The notes beneath the pieces are model-generated. The model did not search any database and had not been told where the DNA came from. It worked only from the letters and a program-made list of their open reading frames with translations. The translations under genes and the position numbers were made by a program. Positions 26,652-35,720 of a stretch of DNA of 39,272 bases are shown piece by piece. Each line of letters opens with the position of its first letter. Within the stretch, counting starts at the first letter, position 1. This stretch comes from Alphaproteobacteria bacterium (lineage in GTDB: Bacteria > Pseudomonadota > Alphaproteobacteria > Sphingomonadales > Kordiimonadaceae): positions 1-39,272 of the forward strand of contig JAJFIU010000169.1 of NCBI GenBank assembly GCA_021774695.1. Direction: 5' to 3'.

Positions 26652-28174
26652 TTGAGGACCATTCAGGCGAAAAACCGGGATATGTAGCGGTTATTGATAT
26701 TGGCTCCAACTCCGTCCGATTGGTTGTTTTTTCCGGCCGAACGCGTGTGCCCTCGACCGTTTTTAATGAAAAAATCTTGTGCGGCCTTGGTGCCGAAGTG
26801 GGTGCCACCGGTCAGATGGGCGAGAAAGCTATGAAGTCGGCAATGTCGACTTTGAAGCGCTTCAAGGCCCTGTGCGATCAGATGCAGGTGTCGGAAACGC
26901 TGGTGGTTGCTACGGCGGCAGTACGGGATGCGGGCAATGGCCAGTACTTCGTTGAACGTGTTTTTGAGGAGACTGGTTTCGAAATTGACGTGATACCGGG
27001 CACAGAAGAAGGGCGTTTGGCCGGGCTTGGTGTTTTGTCAGGTGAACCCGTGGCTAACGGGGTTGTTGGTGATCTGGGCGGCGGGTCTTTGGAGTTGGCG
27101 CAAGTTAAAGATGGCGCGGTTGCCAATACTATTAGCCTTCCACTTGGCCCGCTTCGACTAACGAGCCGGTTCGGGACCAGATATTCACTCATCAGGAAAT
27201 ATTTACGGGAGCAGTTCAGCGCAATTCCCTGGCTGAAAGCCGCAAATCCACAGGATTTATATATGGTCGGTGGCGCGTGGCGCAATCTGGCGAAACTAAT
27301 GATGCGTGAGAAATCAAATCCACTACCGATTTTGCACGGTTATTCCTCGACCAGAAGCGAGATGACACGTTATTGTCGGCGCATCAGCCAGATGGGAGCC
27401 GAGAATATACCCTTTGGCGGTGAACTACCGTTTCGTCGCCGCGAGGTATTGCCAGTTGCTGCTATAATACTTCAAGAATTGTCAGCTGAGATGAAGGCCC
27501 GCAACGCCATTATTTCTTCATACGGCCTTCGCGAAGGCCTGATATTTGATAAATTGCCTAAAACCGAACAGCAGATGGACCCGTTTCTCCATACTTGCCG
27601 AATATTGGCTGAGGAGCGGTGCCGGTTTGCCGAACATGCCGAGGTTATTTATGATTGGTCGCGCCCGCTTTTTAGGGCCACGGAAAATAGCAAGCGACGG
27701 GTCAAGCTCCATATGGCGATCTGTTTGCTCGGTGATATTGCATGGCGTGGCCATCCGGATTTTCGGGCGGAAAAGGCCGTGGAAACTGTCTTACACGGCA
27801 ATTTCGTCGGTGTTAGCCACTCAGATCGGGCTTTTATCGCTGTTGCCCTCAATCAAGCTTACGGTGCGTCGGTCGATGCTCCCCATATCTCCCAAATACT
27901 CACCCTGTTGAATATTAAGGAAATTATTGAGGCTCGCATGATGGGGGCAGCGCTCCGGTTAGCTCAGCGCCTTTCTGGCGGAGCTGTTGCCGCACTAATG
28001 GTATCTCAGTTGCGTGTAACCAAAAAATATTTGTGGTTGGGTGTACCATCTCATTACAAAGATATCACCAATGAAGTGGTTGAAAAAAGACTATCTCATC
28101 TGGCTCGTTTGATGGGACGAAGCTCGGCGGTTGAGTTTCCGCCCGAGTTGAATGAAGTTTCCGTAAGATTATGA
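26648..28174 (+). CDS. ppx: Exopolyphosphatase, Ppx/GppA family
   Basis: This Ppx/GppA family phosphatase is expected to remove terminal phosphates from polyphosphate and possibly from pppGpp. The 508-residue product starts with the actin-like ATPase-fold motif YVAVIDIGSNSVRLVVF, then VVATAAVRDAGNGQ and the second phosphate loop GDLGGGSLELAQV. The second half, from about residue 310, is the alpha-helical HD-like domain of the long form (ERCRFAEHAEVIYDWSRPLF). The ATG overlaps the ppk1 stop by four bases. Pairing with ppk1 makes exopolyphosphatase more likely than a pure GppA role. Confidence 0.94.
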   Translation: MIEDHSGEKPGYVAVIDIGSNSVRLVVFSGRTRVPSTVFNEKILCGLGAEVGATGQMGEKAMKSAMSTLKRFKALCDQMQVSETLVVATAAVRDAGNGQYFVERVFEETGFEIDVIPGTEEGRLAGLGVLSGEPVANGVVGDLGGGSLELAQVKDGAVANTISLPLGPLRLTSRFGTRYSLIRKYLREQFSAIPWLKAANPQDLYMVGGAWRNLAKLMMREKSNPLPILHGYSSTRSEMTRYCRRISQMGAENIPFGGELPFRRREVLPVAAIILQELSAEMKARNAIISSYGLREGLIFDKLPKTEQQMDPFLHTCRILAEERCRFAEHAEVIYDWSRPLFRATENSKRRVKLHMAICLLGDIAWRGHPDFRAEKAVETVLHGNFVGVSHSDRAFIAVALNQAYGASVDAPHISQILTLLNIKEIIEARMMGAALRLAQRLSGGAVAALMVSQLRVTKKYLWLGVPSHYKDITNEVVEKRLSHLARLMGRSSAVEFPPELNEVSVRL

Positions 28175-28214
28175 CATAACCACCGTTCCAGTTTGATCAG
28201 TTAAAGGTTTTAAA

Positions 28215-30287
28215 ATGGTGTCTACTGCAAAAGCATTTCGGACGTATCGTACGACAACAATAGCACTTCTGTATTGTGCCGTGAGTATGGCGGGATCGGT
28301 TGTCGGCGCGGCCTCCGCTAATGACTCTGAACTGCTACCTGTTCAGGTAATGAAACAATTCGCAGAGGAAACCTCAGGTACCGAAGCGAAACGCAATCTG
28401 GACCAGATAACCCTGTACCACCGTACGCGAGCAAGCCGCCAATACGCCGAAGCGGTAGACCATGTGGTTACCCAGTTGAGGGCTTACGGCTTTGACAATG
28501 CCGAGGTGTTGGAATTTCCCGCTGATGGCAAAACCATGTTTGGAACTCAAAAATCCCGTATGGCCTGGGATGTAGACTTTGCTGAGTTATGGATTTTGGA
28601 CGAAACGGGCACCAGGGAACGCCGATTGGCGAGCTGGGATGCTGTGCCGCTGAGTGTGGCGCAGGATAGCCTTTCAGGGGCCGTGACCGCAGAACTTGTC
28701 GATGTTGGCGCTGGCTTGGACGAAAGCGATTACAAGGGTAGGGATATTGCAGGGAAGTTGGTGTTAACCGGCAGCCAGCCCGGCGCAATTGCCGATTTGG
28801 CGGTGGCGAAATACGGTGCTGCCGGGATTGTCTCCTATGCACCTAACCAAAAAACAGCATGGTGGAAGCAAGATGACCGGCTTGTTCGTTGGGGTCATCT
28901 GGCTTCGTTTCCTGCCGAACGATCCAAAACTTTCGCCTTCATGATTTCGCTCGGTGAAGCTCGGATGCTTATGGCTCGTATGCAAACCGGGCAACCGGTC
29001 AGGCTGGATGCCAAAATTGAGGCTTACCATAAACCCGGTACCTATCAGCTGATAACTGCTGCCATCGAAGGTGCTGATCCGGCACTGGCTAGCCAAGAGA
29101 TTGCTTTCACTTGCCATCTGGATCATCCGCGTCCCGGCGCCAACGATAATGCATCTGGTTGCGTGGCGATCCTGGAGGCTGCGCGCACATTAAAAAAAAT
29201 GATCGACGAGGGCGTGTTACCTGCTCCCAAGCGCACTATTCGCTTTATTTGGCCCGCAGAAATTGAAGGTAGCATTATCTTCCTGAGCGCACGGCCTGAT
29301 ATGGCAGCGCGGATAAAAGCAAATATCCATATGGATATGGTCGGCGGCGGCCTGGAAACCAAAGCTGTGTTTCGTATTGCCGGCTCCCCGGCAAGTATTC
29401 CCAGCTTTGTGCCTGTGGTTGGCCAGTATTTCGGCGAGTTCGTCAATCACCATAGTTTGGCCTACGCCAGCGGGGATGAAACCGAGTTCCCGCTTGTTGC
29501 ACAAGACGGCGGCAAGGAACCGCTGATGGCGCTGATGGAACCTTTTTCCATGGGCAGCGATCACCAGATTTTCTCTGAAGGAACATGGGGCATTCCAGGC
29601 ATTTACCTGCATGATTGGCCTGATCGCTATATCCATACCAACTTCGATACGGCTGCGATGATCGATCCGACCAAGCTTAAGCGGGCCGCGTACATCGGTG
29701 CTATCACTGCTTGGTATTTGGCGAATATGGCCGCAGACGATATGCCAGCCGCACTCGCGGTTCTGAAACAGGACACCTTGAAGCGCGCTGCTATGATCAG
29801 CGTAGGGTTTGCTGGATTAACTGAAGCTGAAAAACAAACAAAGTTGCGCATGTTTTTGGAAAGCGAGGCGGCGAAAATTGATAGCCTTAATCAGTTTACT
29901 GGAGGACAATCCTCCCAGCAATCGGAAGCTAAACGGTTTTTGACCGGGTTAGAGACATTGCTCGGCGGTCAAAGTGCACAAGGCCAGCCTGAAAAGGCAT
30001 TAGAGGGCGCAGCGGCGGTGATCTATACACGTAATAGCAACATAAAAGGCCCGATGAATGGATTTGGTTACAGTTATCTGGATGACAAAATTGATCCGGC
30101 AAATAGAGGGTTGTTGAAGCTTAACGGCGAGCAAGCCTACGAAGCTTTGAACCTCGTGAACGGCGACCGGACGGTGCAGGACATTCATGATTGGATGACG
30201 CTGGTGTACGGACCAGTGGCGACTTCTGACGTATCGGATTATCTGGCCGCACTGGAAACCATTGATGTGGTTAAGCGTGTGAACTGA
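28215..30287 (+). CDS. Exported M28-like metallopeptidase with PA-type insert
   Basis: This 690-residue protein has a signal peptide ending near AASA (about residue 36), so it acts in the periplasm or outside. A protease-associated-like region (about 140-265) precedes an M28-like catalytic domain (about 290-510). Candidate metal ligands are His301-Leu-Asp303 in TCHLDHPRPGANDN, Asp311, Glu349, the Asp in IHMDMVGGG and the late His in DRYIHTNFDT. The usual Glu-Glu pair of M28 peptidases reads AEIEGS here (Glu349-Ile350-Glu351), a variant site. The C-terminal 60 residues (YEALNLVNGDRTVQDIHDW and following) look like a small winged-helix or PqqD-like domain. It follows ppx by 40 bases. The substrate is unknown. 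Confidence 0.85.
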   Translation: MVSTAKAFRTYRTTTIALLYCAVSMAGSVVGAASANDSELLPVQVMKQFAEETSGTEAKRNLDQITLYHRTRASRQYAEAVDHVVTQLRAYGFDNAEVLEFPADGKTMFGTQKSRMAWDVDFAELWILDETGTRERRLASWDAVPLSVAQDSLSGAVTAELVDVGAGLDESDYKGRDIAGKLVLTGSQPGAIADLAVAKYGAAGIVSYAPNQKTAWWKQDDRLVRWGHLASFPAERSKTFAFMISLGEARMLMARMQTGQPVRLDAKIEAYHKPGTYQLITAAIEGADPALASQEIAFTCHLDHPRPGANDNASGCVAILEAARTLKKMIDEGVLPAPKRTIRFIWPAEIEGSIIFLSARPDMAARIKANIHMDMVGGGLETKAVFRIAGSPASIPSFVPVVGQYFGEFVNHHSLAYASGDETEFPLVAQDGGKEPLMALMEPFSMGSDHQIFSEGTWGIPGIYLHDWPDRYIHTNFDTAAMIDPTKLKRAAYIGAITAWYLANMAADDMPAALAVLKQDTLKRAAMISVGFAGLTEAEKQTKLRMFLESEAAKIDSLNQFTGGQSSQQSEAKRFLTGLETLLGGQSAQGQPEKALEGAAAVIYTRNSNIKGPMNGFGYSYLDDKIDPANRGLLKLNGEQAYEALNLVNGDRTVQDIHDWMTLVYGPVATSDVSDYLAALETIDVVKRVN

Positions 30288-30308
30288 GAAGCGGTGCCGT
30301 GTTTACTA

Positions 30309-30701
30309 TTAGTCGGCGGTGACGGCAGTCAAGTTCATCGTTAGCAGTGCGCCGGGTTTGGGCACATCTATAACGGAAATTGCAGTGCGGGCCGGGCGGC
30401 GCGCCCCCATTCGCTCAATATAGGCTTCATTCATTGCGTGAAAGTCCGCCATGTCCTTGAGGAATATGTTGATATGAATGATATGATCCAAGTTTGATCC
30501 TACTGTTGACAGCATATGGGCAAAAGCCTCCAAAATCTGTTTGGTTTGCGTGCCGACATCTGGCCCGGCAAGCACGCCGGTCGCGGGATCAACACCGGCG
30601 GTGGCGCCAATGGTGATGAATTGGCCAACTTTAGCAATGTGGCTGTAGGGGCCAACCGGCGTCATGGTATTTTCAGGCGTGAAGGTTTCCACTTTTGGCA
30701 T
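30309..30701 (-). CDS. RidA family (YjgF/YER057c/UK114) protein
   Basis: RidA proteins are small trimers; the archetype hydrolyses reactive enamine/imine intermediates made by PLP enzymes. The 130-residue product has the family opening TPENTMTPVGPYSHIAKVG, VFLKD-like NIFLKDMADFHAMNEAY, and the conserved Arg105 in RRPARTAIS. The Glu-x-Glu of E. coli RidA on the last strand is replaced by Thr121-Met-Asn123 here, so it may belong to a subfamily without imine deaminase activity. It lies 66 bases downstream of rnd on the same strand and is convergent with the M28 peptidase gene. The assignment to the family is sure; the function is not. Confidence 0.92.
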   Translation of the reverse strand: MPKVETFTPENTMTPVGPYSHIAKVGQFITIGATAGVDPATGVLAGPDVGTQTKQILEAFAHMLSTVGSNLDHIIHINIFLKDMADFHAMNEAYIERMGARRPARTAISVIDVPKPGALLTMNLTAVTAD

Positions 30702-30767
30702 TTGCTATCTCCCTGCAGGCGCCAACTATATCACATGCTCGAAAGGTTGCTTCCAAATAAACCCGGG

Positions 30768-31925
30768 TTATTCGGTTTCCAGCTCAACTACTTCAATGCT
30801 GCCTTTGTTGGCTGTTAGTGCCAAATCACCAGCCATGAGTTTTTTGGCATCTTTACCAAAAATATCATTTCGCCAACCATGGAATGCCCGCAAATCGGTC
30901 TTGTGCGGCTCGGCGGCCCATTGCTCTAATTCTTGAGCGCTTGCCACCATTCGCGATGCAACACGAGCCTGCTCGCACTTTATCTTCAGCAGAACTTTTA
31001 AAAGGTCCGCCATCGGAGGAGTCGCCGGACGCGGCTTAGCCCGGGCAAGTTGTGGCAGTTCAGAATCGGGTAATTCAAGCCCTTTTTCCAGCGCGTCCAT
31101 TAAGCTTTTGCCTGCACGTGACCGGCTGAACCCATTTGGTACACCGCGAAGTCGGTCTAATTGGCTGGCATCTTTGGGCGGATGCGCGGCAATTTCAAAG
31201 AGGGTCTCGTCTTTAGCTACGCGGTTACGCGGAATGTCGCGTTGTTGCGCCTCAACTTCTCGCCATTCAGCAAGGCATTGCAGAACTCCCAAGAAACGTG
31301 GCTTGTTGGTGCGAACTTTCAGGCGCTTCCACGCGTCCTCGGGTTCCACTGTATAGAGGCTGGTTTCCTTGTAAGGAGCCATTTCCTCATCGACCCAGCT
31401 TTGCCGGTCGGTTTTCTCAAGCTCGTCTTTGAGTTTGCGGTAAATGGTGCGCAGGTGGGTTACGTCGCCGAGCGCATAGGTTAGCTGCGCGTCGCTAAGC
31501 GGACGTTTTGACCAGTCGGTATAACGGGCTGATTTATCCAGTTGGCCGCCGGTGATCTTGTTGACCAATGTTTCATAGCCGACCGAATCACCAAAACCGC
31601 ACACCATTGCGGCAACTTGGGTATCGAATATGGGGGTCGGAAGCTGATTGACTATATTAACGAAAATTTCCAGGTCTTGCCGACAAGCGTGCAGCACCTT
31701 GATTACATTTTCATTGGCCATAAGATCGAAAAACGGCGCAAGGTCTAGGCCTTCGGCCAGTGGGTCAATCGCCGCTGCACCTTCGTCGTCTGCAATTTGG
31801 ATCAGGCAGAGCTTTGAATAGTAGCTGCTATCTCGCAAAAACTCGGTATCGACAGTGACAAATTCGGCGGACTTTAAGCGGTCGCACAGGGCGGCCAGTT
31901 CATTTGAAGTTGTTATCGGCTGCAT
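30768..31925 (-). CDS. rnd: Ribonuclease D
   Basis: RNase D is a 3'-5' exoribonuclease of the DEDD family that trims tRNA precursors and other small RNAs. The 385-residue product has ExoI motif TVDTEFLRDSSYYSK (Asp26, Glu28), ExoII KVLHACRQDLEIF, and ExoIII QLTYALGDVTHLRTIY with the catalytic Tyr. A C-terminal HRDC domain follows (about residues 210-290, LQCLAEWREVEAQQRDIPRN and RLRGVPNGFSRSRAGKSLMD). The length is normal. It is divergent from aspS, an arrangement conserved in Alphaproteobacteria, and is probably co-transcribed with ridA. Confidence 0.96.
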   Translation of the reverse strand: MQPITTSNELAALCDRLKSAEFVTVDTEFLRDSSYYSKLCLIQIADDEGAAAIDPLAEGLDLAPFFDLMANENVIKVLHACRQDLEIFVNIVNQLPTPIFDTQVAAMVCGFGDSVGYETLVNKITGGQLDKSARYTDWSKRPLSDAQLTYALGDVTHLRTIYRKLKDELEKTDRQSWVDEEMAPYKETSLYTVEPEDAWKRLKVRTNKPRFLGVLQCLAEWREVEAQQRDIPRNRVAKDETLFEIAAHPPKDASQLDRLRGVPNGFSRSRAGKSLMDALEKGLELPDSELPQLARAKPRPATPPMADLLKVLLKIKCEQARVASRMVASAQELEQWAAEPHKTDLRAFHGWRNDIFGKDAKKLMAGDLALTANKGSIEVVELETE

Positions 31926-32050
31926 GCCATATTCCGTTATTGTTTGGCGCTTCTAATACACAGTTCGGAGCGGCGCGTCACCCTTTCTGTTCGCTAAATT
32001 TGCTGTAACCTTGACAAGCGGCGATATTCATGCGTTTTTCCGGCCAAAAT

Positions 32051-32079
32051 TTGTGAGGTTTTCTCACAATATTTAGATT
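32051..32079 (+). promoter_or_regulatory. Palindrome and weak promoter in the aspS leader
   Basis: A perfect 7-base inverted repeat, TTGTGAG-GTTTT-CTCACAA (32051-32069), lies 28 bases upstream of the aspS start. Its left arm can serve as a -35 (TTGTGA), with TAGATT (32074-32079) as a -10 at a 17-base spacing. The dyad could thus be an operator, or a leader hairpin if transcription starts further upstream. An upstream TTGACA (32011-32016) lacks a good -10. Confidence 0.38.
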
Positions 32080-32096
32080 AAAATATGTAGGAAATC

Positions 32097-33884
32097 ATGC
32101 ACGAATATCGTTCACATAACTGTTCCGAACTCAGCCTGTCCCACGAAGGCGAAACCGTTCGCCTGTCTGGCTGGGTGCACCGCAAGCGCGACCACGGTGG
32201 CCTGTTGTTCATAGATTTGCGCGACAATTATGGTATGACCCAGCTTGTATTTGATGTGGATAGTGCATCGTTCGCAGCTGCTGAGGCTGTCCGTGCTGAA
32301 AGTGTTATTCGTATTGACGGACGAGTTAAGGCGCGCAGTGCGGAAACCATCAACAAAGACCTAGCGACCGGTGATGTGGAGATTTATGTTTCTGAAATGG
32401 AAATATTGTCCGCGGCGGGCGAACTGCCATTACCGGTGTTCGGTGATACCGAATATCCTGAAGATATTCGCCTTACATATCGCTTTCTTGATTTGAGGCG
32501 CGAGCGCATTCACAACAATATCTTGTTGCGGTCCAACGTGATTTCTGAGCTGCGGTCTGAGATGACAGGGCGGGGCTTCAACGAGTTTCAAACGCCTATA
32601 CTAACTGCGTCTAGCCCGGAAGGTGCACGTGATTTTCTGGTTCCAGCACGCCAGCACCCGGGCAAGTTCTATGCACTGCCACAGGCACCTCAACAATTTA
32701 AGCAGTTGATTATGGTGTCGGGTTTTGACCGCTATTTTCAGATCGCGCCGTGTTTCCGCGATGAAGATGCCCGTGCGGATCGTAGCCCCGGCGAGTTTTA
32801 CCAGCTCGACGTGGAAATGAGCTTTGTTACCCAGGAAGACGTTTTTGCAGCAATCGAGCCAGTGCTGGTGAATGTCTTCAATAAGTTCTCCGACAAGAAA
32901 GTAACTGAGGCACCGTTCCCACGCATCGCTTTCAAAGAGTCGATGTTGAAATACGGTAATGATAAGCCCGACCTTCGCAACCCTATCGAAATTCAGGATG
33001 TAACCGAATCATTCCGCGGTTCGGGTTTTAGTATTTTTGCAGGTATGATCGAGTCTGGCTCGGTTGTGCGCGCGATCCCAGCACCCGGCTCCGGCTCGAA
33101 ATCGCGCCGTAAATTCTTTGACGCCACTAACGACTGGGCGAAGAAAGAAGGTTTTGCGGGTCTCGGCTACATCAATGTAAGCGAAGGCGTCGCCCGCGGC
33201 CCTATCGCCAAAGCGCTAGGCGAAGACGCAACCAACAAGCTGCTCGGCGAATTGGGGCTTGGCCCTGAAGACGGCGTTTTCTTTGCTTGTGATAAAGAAG
33301 CAGGCGCTGCGCGTCTTGCTGGCGTTGCTCGCACACGTGTAGGTGAAATGCTTGATCTTATCTCGGACGATGAGTTTAAATTCTGCTGGGTCGTAGATTA
33401 CCCTATGTTCGAATATGACGATGACAATAAGAAGATCGATTTCTCGCACAACCCATTCTCAATGCCGCAGGGCGGGATGGAAGCTTTGGAAAATGAGGAT
33501 CCTCTCGAAATTCTCGCATACCAGTATGATATTATCTGCAACGGTATTGAATTGTCGTCAGGCGCGATCCGGAACCACCGCCCGGACATTATGATCAAAG
33601 CGTTTGGTATGGCCGGGTATGACGAGGCAACCGTAGAAGCCGAGTTCGGCGGCATGCTCAACGCGTTCAAATACGGTGCACCGCCCCACGGCGGTCTGGC
33701 CCCTGGTGTTGACCGCATGGTGATGCTCTTGGCCGACGAGCCCAATATCCGGGAGGTTATCATGTTCCCGATGAACCAGAAGGCTGAAGATCTGATGATG
33801 GGCGCGCCAAGCACGGTGCACCCCAAACAGCTTCGAGAGCTTTATATTCGCTCGATCGAGCCGCCTAAAAAAGAAGAGCCATAA
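32097..33884 (+). CDS. aspS: Aspartate--tRNA ligase, bacterial type
   Basis: AspRS charges tRNA-Asp with aspartate. The 595-residue product has the bacterial domain order: N-terminal OB-fold anticodon domain ([23 protein letters not shown]), class II catalytic core, and the bacterial GAD insertion (about 290-410). Motif 2 is [20 protein letters not shown], the alphaproteobacterial form, and motif 3 is [12 protein letters not shown]. His33 in the anticodon domain matches the His31 of non-discriminating enzymes that also make Asp-tRNA-Asn. The start has AGGAAA upstream. A terminator follows at 33904. Confidence 0.97.
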   Translation: MHEYRSHNCSELSLSHEGETVRLSGWVHRKRDHGGLLFIDLRDNYGMTQLVFDVDSASFAAAEAVRAESVIRIDGRVKARSAETINKDLATGDVEIYVSEMEILSAAGELPLPVFGDTEYPEDIRLTYRFLDLRRERIHNNILLRSNVISELRSEMTGRGFNEFQTPILTASSPEGARDFLVPARQHPGKFYALPQAPQQFKQLIMVSGFDRYFQIAPCFRDEDARADRSPGEFYQLDVEMSFVTQEDVFAAIEPVLVNVFNKFSDKKVTEAPFPRIAFKESMLKYGNDKPDLRNPIEIQDVTESFRGSGFSIFAGMIESGSVVRAIPAPGSGSKSRRKFFDATNDWAKKEGFAGLGYINVSEGVARGPIAKALGEDATNKLLGELGLGPEDGVFFACDKEAGAARLAGVARTRVGEMLDLISDDEFKFCWVVDYPMFEYDDDNKKIDFSHNPFSMPQGGMEALENEDPLEILAYQYDIICNGIELSSGAIRNHRPDIMIKAFGMAGYDEATVEAEFGGMLNAFKYGAPPHGGLAPGVDRMVMLLADEPNIREVIMFPMNQKAEDLMMGAPSTVHPKQLRELYIRSIEPPKKEEP

Positions 33885-33903
33885 GAGACCGAATAACAGT
33901 TGT

Positions 33904-33936
33904 AAAATGGAGCCTTTTGGCTCCATTTTGTCTTTT
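33904..33936 (+). terminator. Rho-independent terminator after aspS
   Basis: A perfect 11-base inverted repeat, AAAATGGAGCC (33904-33914) and GGCTCCATTTT (33919-33929), encloses a TTTT loop and is followed by GTCTTTT. It begins 20 bases after the aspS stop. The A-rich left side could let it work on the other strand too, but no minus-strand gene ends here. Confidence 0.82.
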
Positions 33937-33986
33937 AGGCTCAGCAGTAATTGAGATAAGTAACGAAAACACAGGAAACGGCATTC

Positions 33987-35534
33987 ATGAACGAAAATAT
34001 ACTCATCATTGATTTTGGTTCTCAGGTTACACAGTTGATCGCCCGGCGCGTTCGTGAAGCTGGCGTTTACTGCGAAATTGTGCCGTTCAACCTAGCTGAC
34101 CAAATGCTTGATGGGTTCGGTGCTGCAGGCATTATCCTGTCCGGCGGTCCAGCCAGCGTGACGCACTCCGACACGCCGCGTGCACCGCAGCGCATTTACG
34201 ACATGGGCTTGCCTATACTGGGTATCTGTTACGGCCAGCAGGCCATGGTTGAACAAATGGGCGGCAGCGTTACAGCGTCGGACCATCAGGAGTTTGGTCG
34301 CGCCTTTGTTGATGTGAAAGAAAACTGCGCCTTGTTTGACGGCGTTTGGTCAGTGGGTGACCGCGAACAGGTTTGGATGAGCCACGGCGACCATGTGGAC
34401 GCATTGCCGGAAGGTTTCAGCATTGTTGCCAACAGTGACGGTGCACCGTTCGCGGCTATCGCAAATGATGCCAAACGATTATATGGAGTTCAATTTCACC
34501 CCGAGGTGGTGCACACGCCTCACGGCACCCAACTTCTGCATAATTTTGTCTCGAAAATATGTGGCTGTAGCGGTGATTGGACGATGGCCAGCTTCAAAGA
34601 AACCAAGATTAATGAAATTCGGGAGCAAATCGGCGACAAGCGCGTTATTTGTGGCCTTTCGGGCGGCGTGGACAGCTCCGTGGTGGCGGTTCTGTTGCAC
34701 GAGGCCATCGGTGATCAGTTGACTTGCGTTTATGTGGATCACGGATTGATGCGGGCAGGGGAAAGCGATCAGGTGGTCAGCCTGTTCCGCGAGCATTACA
34801 ATATCAATCTCGTGCACCGGGACGCCTCTGACCTGTTCCTCGACGAGCTGGCTGGTGTGACCGACCCTGAGCGGAAACGCAAAATCATCGGCAAATTGTT
34901 CATTGATGTGTTTGACCAGGAGGCCCGGAAAGTGGGCGGCGCTGATTTTCTGGCGCAGGGTACGCTCTATCCAGATGTGATCGAATCTGTATCTTTTGTC
35001 GGCGGACCTTCGGTAACCATTAAGTCGCATCATAACGTGGGCGGACTGCCGGAACGCATGAAGATGGGTCTGGTTGAGCCACTGCGCGAACTATTTAAGG
35101 ATGAGGTTCGGTTGCTGGGGCGCGAACTGGGTTTGCATGAGGATTTTGTTAGCCGCCATCCCTTCCCGGGACCGGGGCTTGCGATCCGTATTCCCGGCGA
35201 AATTACCCGCGAGAAAGCCGATATTCTGCGCAAGGCTGACAGCATCTATTTGGAAGAGATCAGAAATGCGGGCCTATACGATAGCATTTGGCAGGCCTTT
35301 GCCGTTTTGCTCCCGGTCAAAACTGTGGGCGTGATGGGCGACGCGCGCACTTACGACCATGTGTGTGCTATTCGCGCGGTAAACTCCACAGACGGGATGA
35401 CTGCGGACTATTATCCTTTTCCGCACGATTTTTTGGGCAGGGTAGCCACCCGTATTATCAATGAAGTGCGCGGTATTAACCGTGTGGTATATGATATTAC
35501 TTCAAAACCTCCCGGCACCATCGAATGGGAGTAG
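33987..35534 (+). CDS. guaA: GMP synthase (glutamine-hydrolysing)
   Basis: GuaA converts XMP to GMP with ATP and ammonia from glutamine. The 515-residue product has the class I amidotransferase domain (about 1-195), with ILSGGPASV, the nucleophilic Cys in GICYGQQAM and the His-x-Glu of [10 protein letters not shown]. The ATP-pyrophosphatase domain follows with the P-loop [11 protein letters not shown], and the C-terminal dimerisation domain ends in KPPGTIEWE. The length is normal. AGGAAA lies about nine bases upstream of the start. The gene is insulated by the aspS terminator and so should have its own promoter. Its 3' end is a common chromosomal target for integrating elements (family knowledge). 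Confidence 0.98.
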   Translation: MNENILIIDFGSQVTQLIARRVREAGVYCEIVPFNLADQMLDGFGAAGIILSGGPASVTHSDTPRAPQRIYDMGLPILGICYGQQAMVEQMGGSVTASDHQEFGRAFVDVKENCALFDGVWSVGDREQVWMSHGDHVDALPEGFSIVANSDGAPFAAIANDAKRLYGVQFHPEVVHTPHGTQLLHNFVSKICGCSGDWTMASFKETKINEIREQIGDKRVICGLSGGVDSSVVAVLLHEAIGDQLTCVYVDHGLMRAGESDQVVSLFREHYNINLVHRDASDLFLDELAGVTDPERKRKIIGKLFIDVFDQEARKVGGADFLAQGTLYPDVIESVSFVGGPSVTIKSHHNVGGLPERMKMGLVEPLRELFKDEVRLLGRELGLHEDFVSRHPFPGPGLAIRIPGEITREKADILRKADSIYLEEIRNAGLYDSIWQAFAVLLPVKTVGVMGDARTYDHVCAIRAVNSTDGMTADYYPFPHDFLGRVATRIINEVRGINRVVYDITSKPPGTIEWE

Positions 35535-35720
35535 TGATCCGAAATTGAACGAACATTACGCAAAAGAGTTAGTTCATTGAGATGTTTACTGAAGTTGATG
35601 GGTTGCGACCTGATACGGTCATATGGCCGAGGGAATAGGCTGGGATTCAAATGCATAATAACAGATTGCTGATTTCGACGGAATTATCCGCTATTAGAAC
35701 CTAACTAAGATAGGTCTGAA

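Noticed and set aside
32051..32069. CRP-type site TGTGA-TCACA upstream of aspS
   Set aside because: The arms match but the spacing is seven bases rather than six, so I keep it only as an unnamed palindrome.
33398..33826. Minus-strand open frame of 142 codons inside aspS
   Set aside because: It lies wholly within the conserved AspRS catalytic domain on the other strand, with no independent support.
34479..35033. Minus-strand open frame of 184 codons inside guaA
   Set aside because: It is fully antisense to the conserved guaA core and the protein looks like reversed codon noise.
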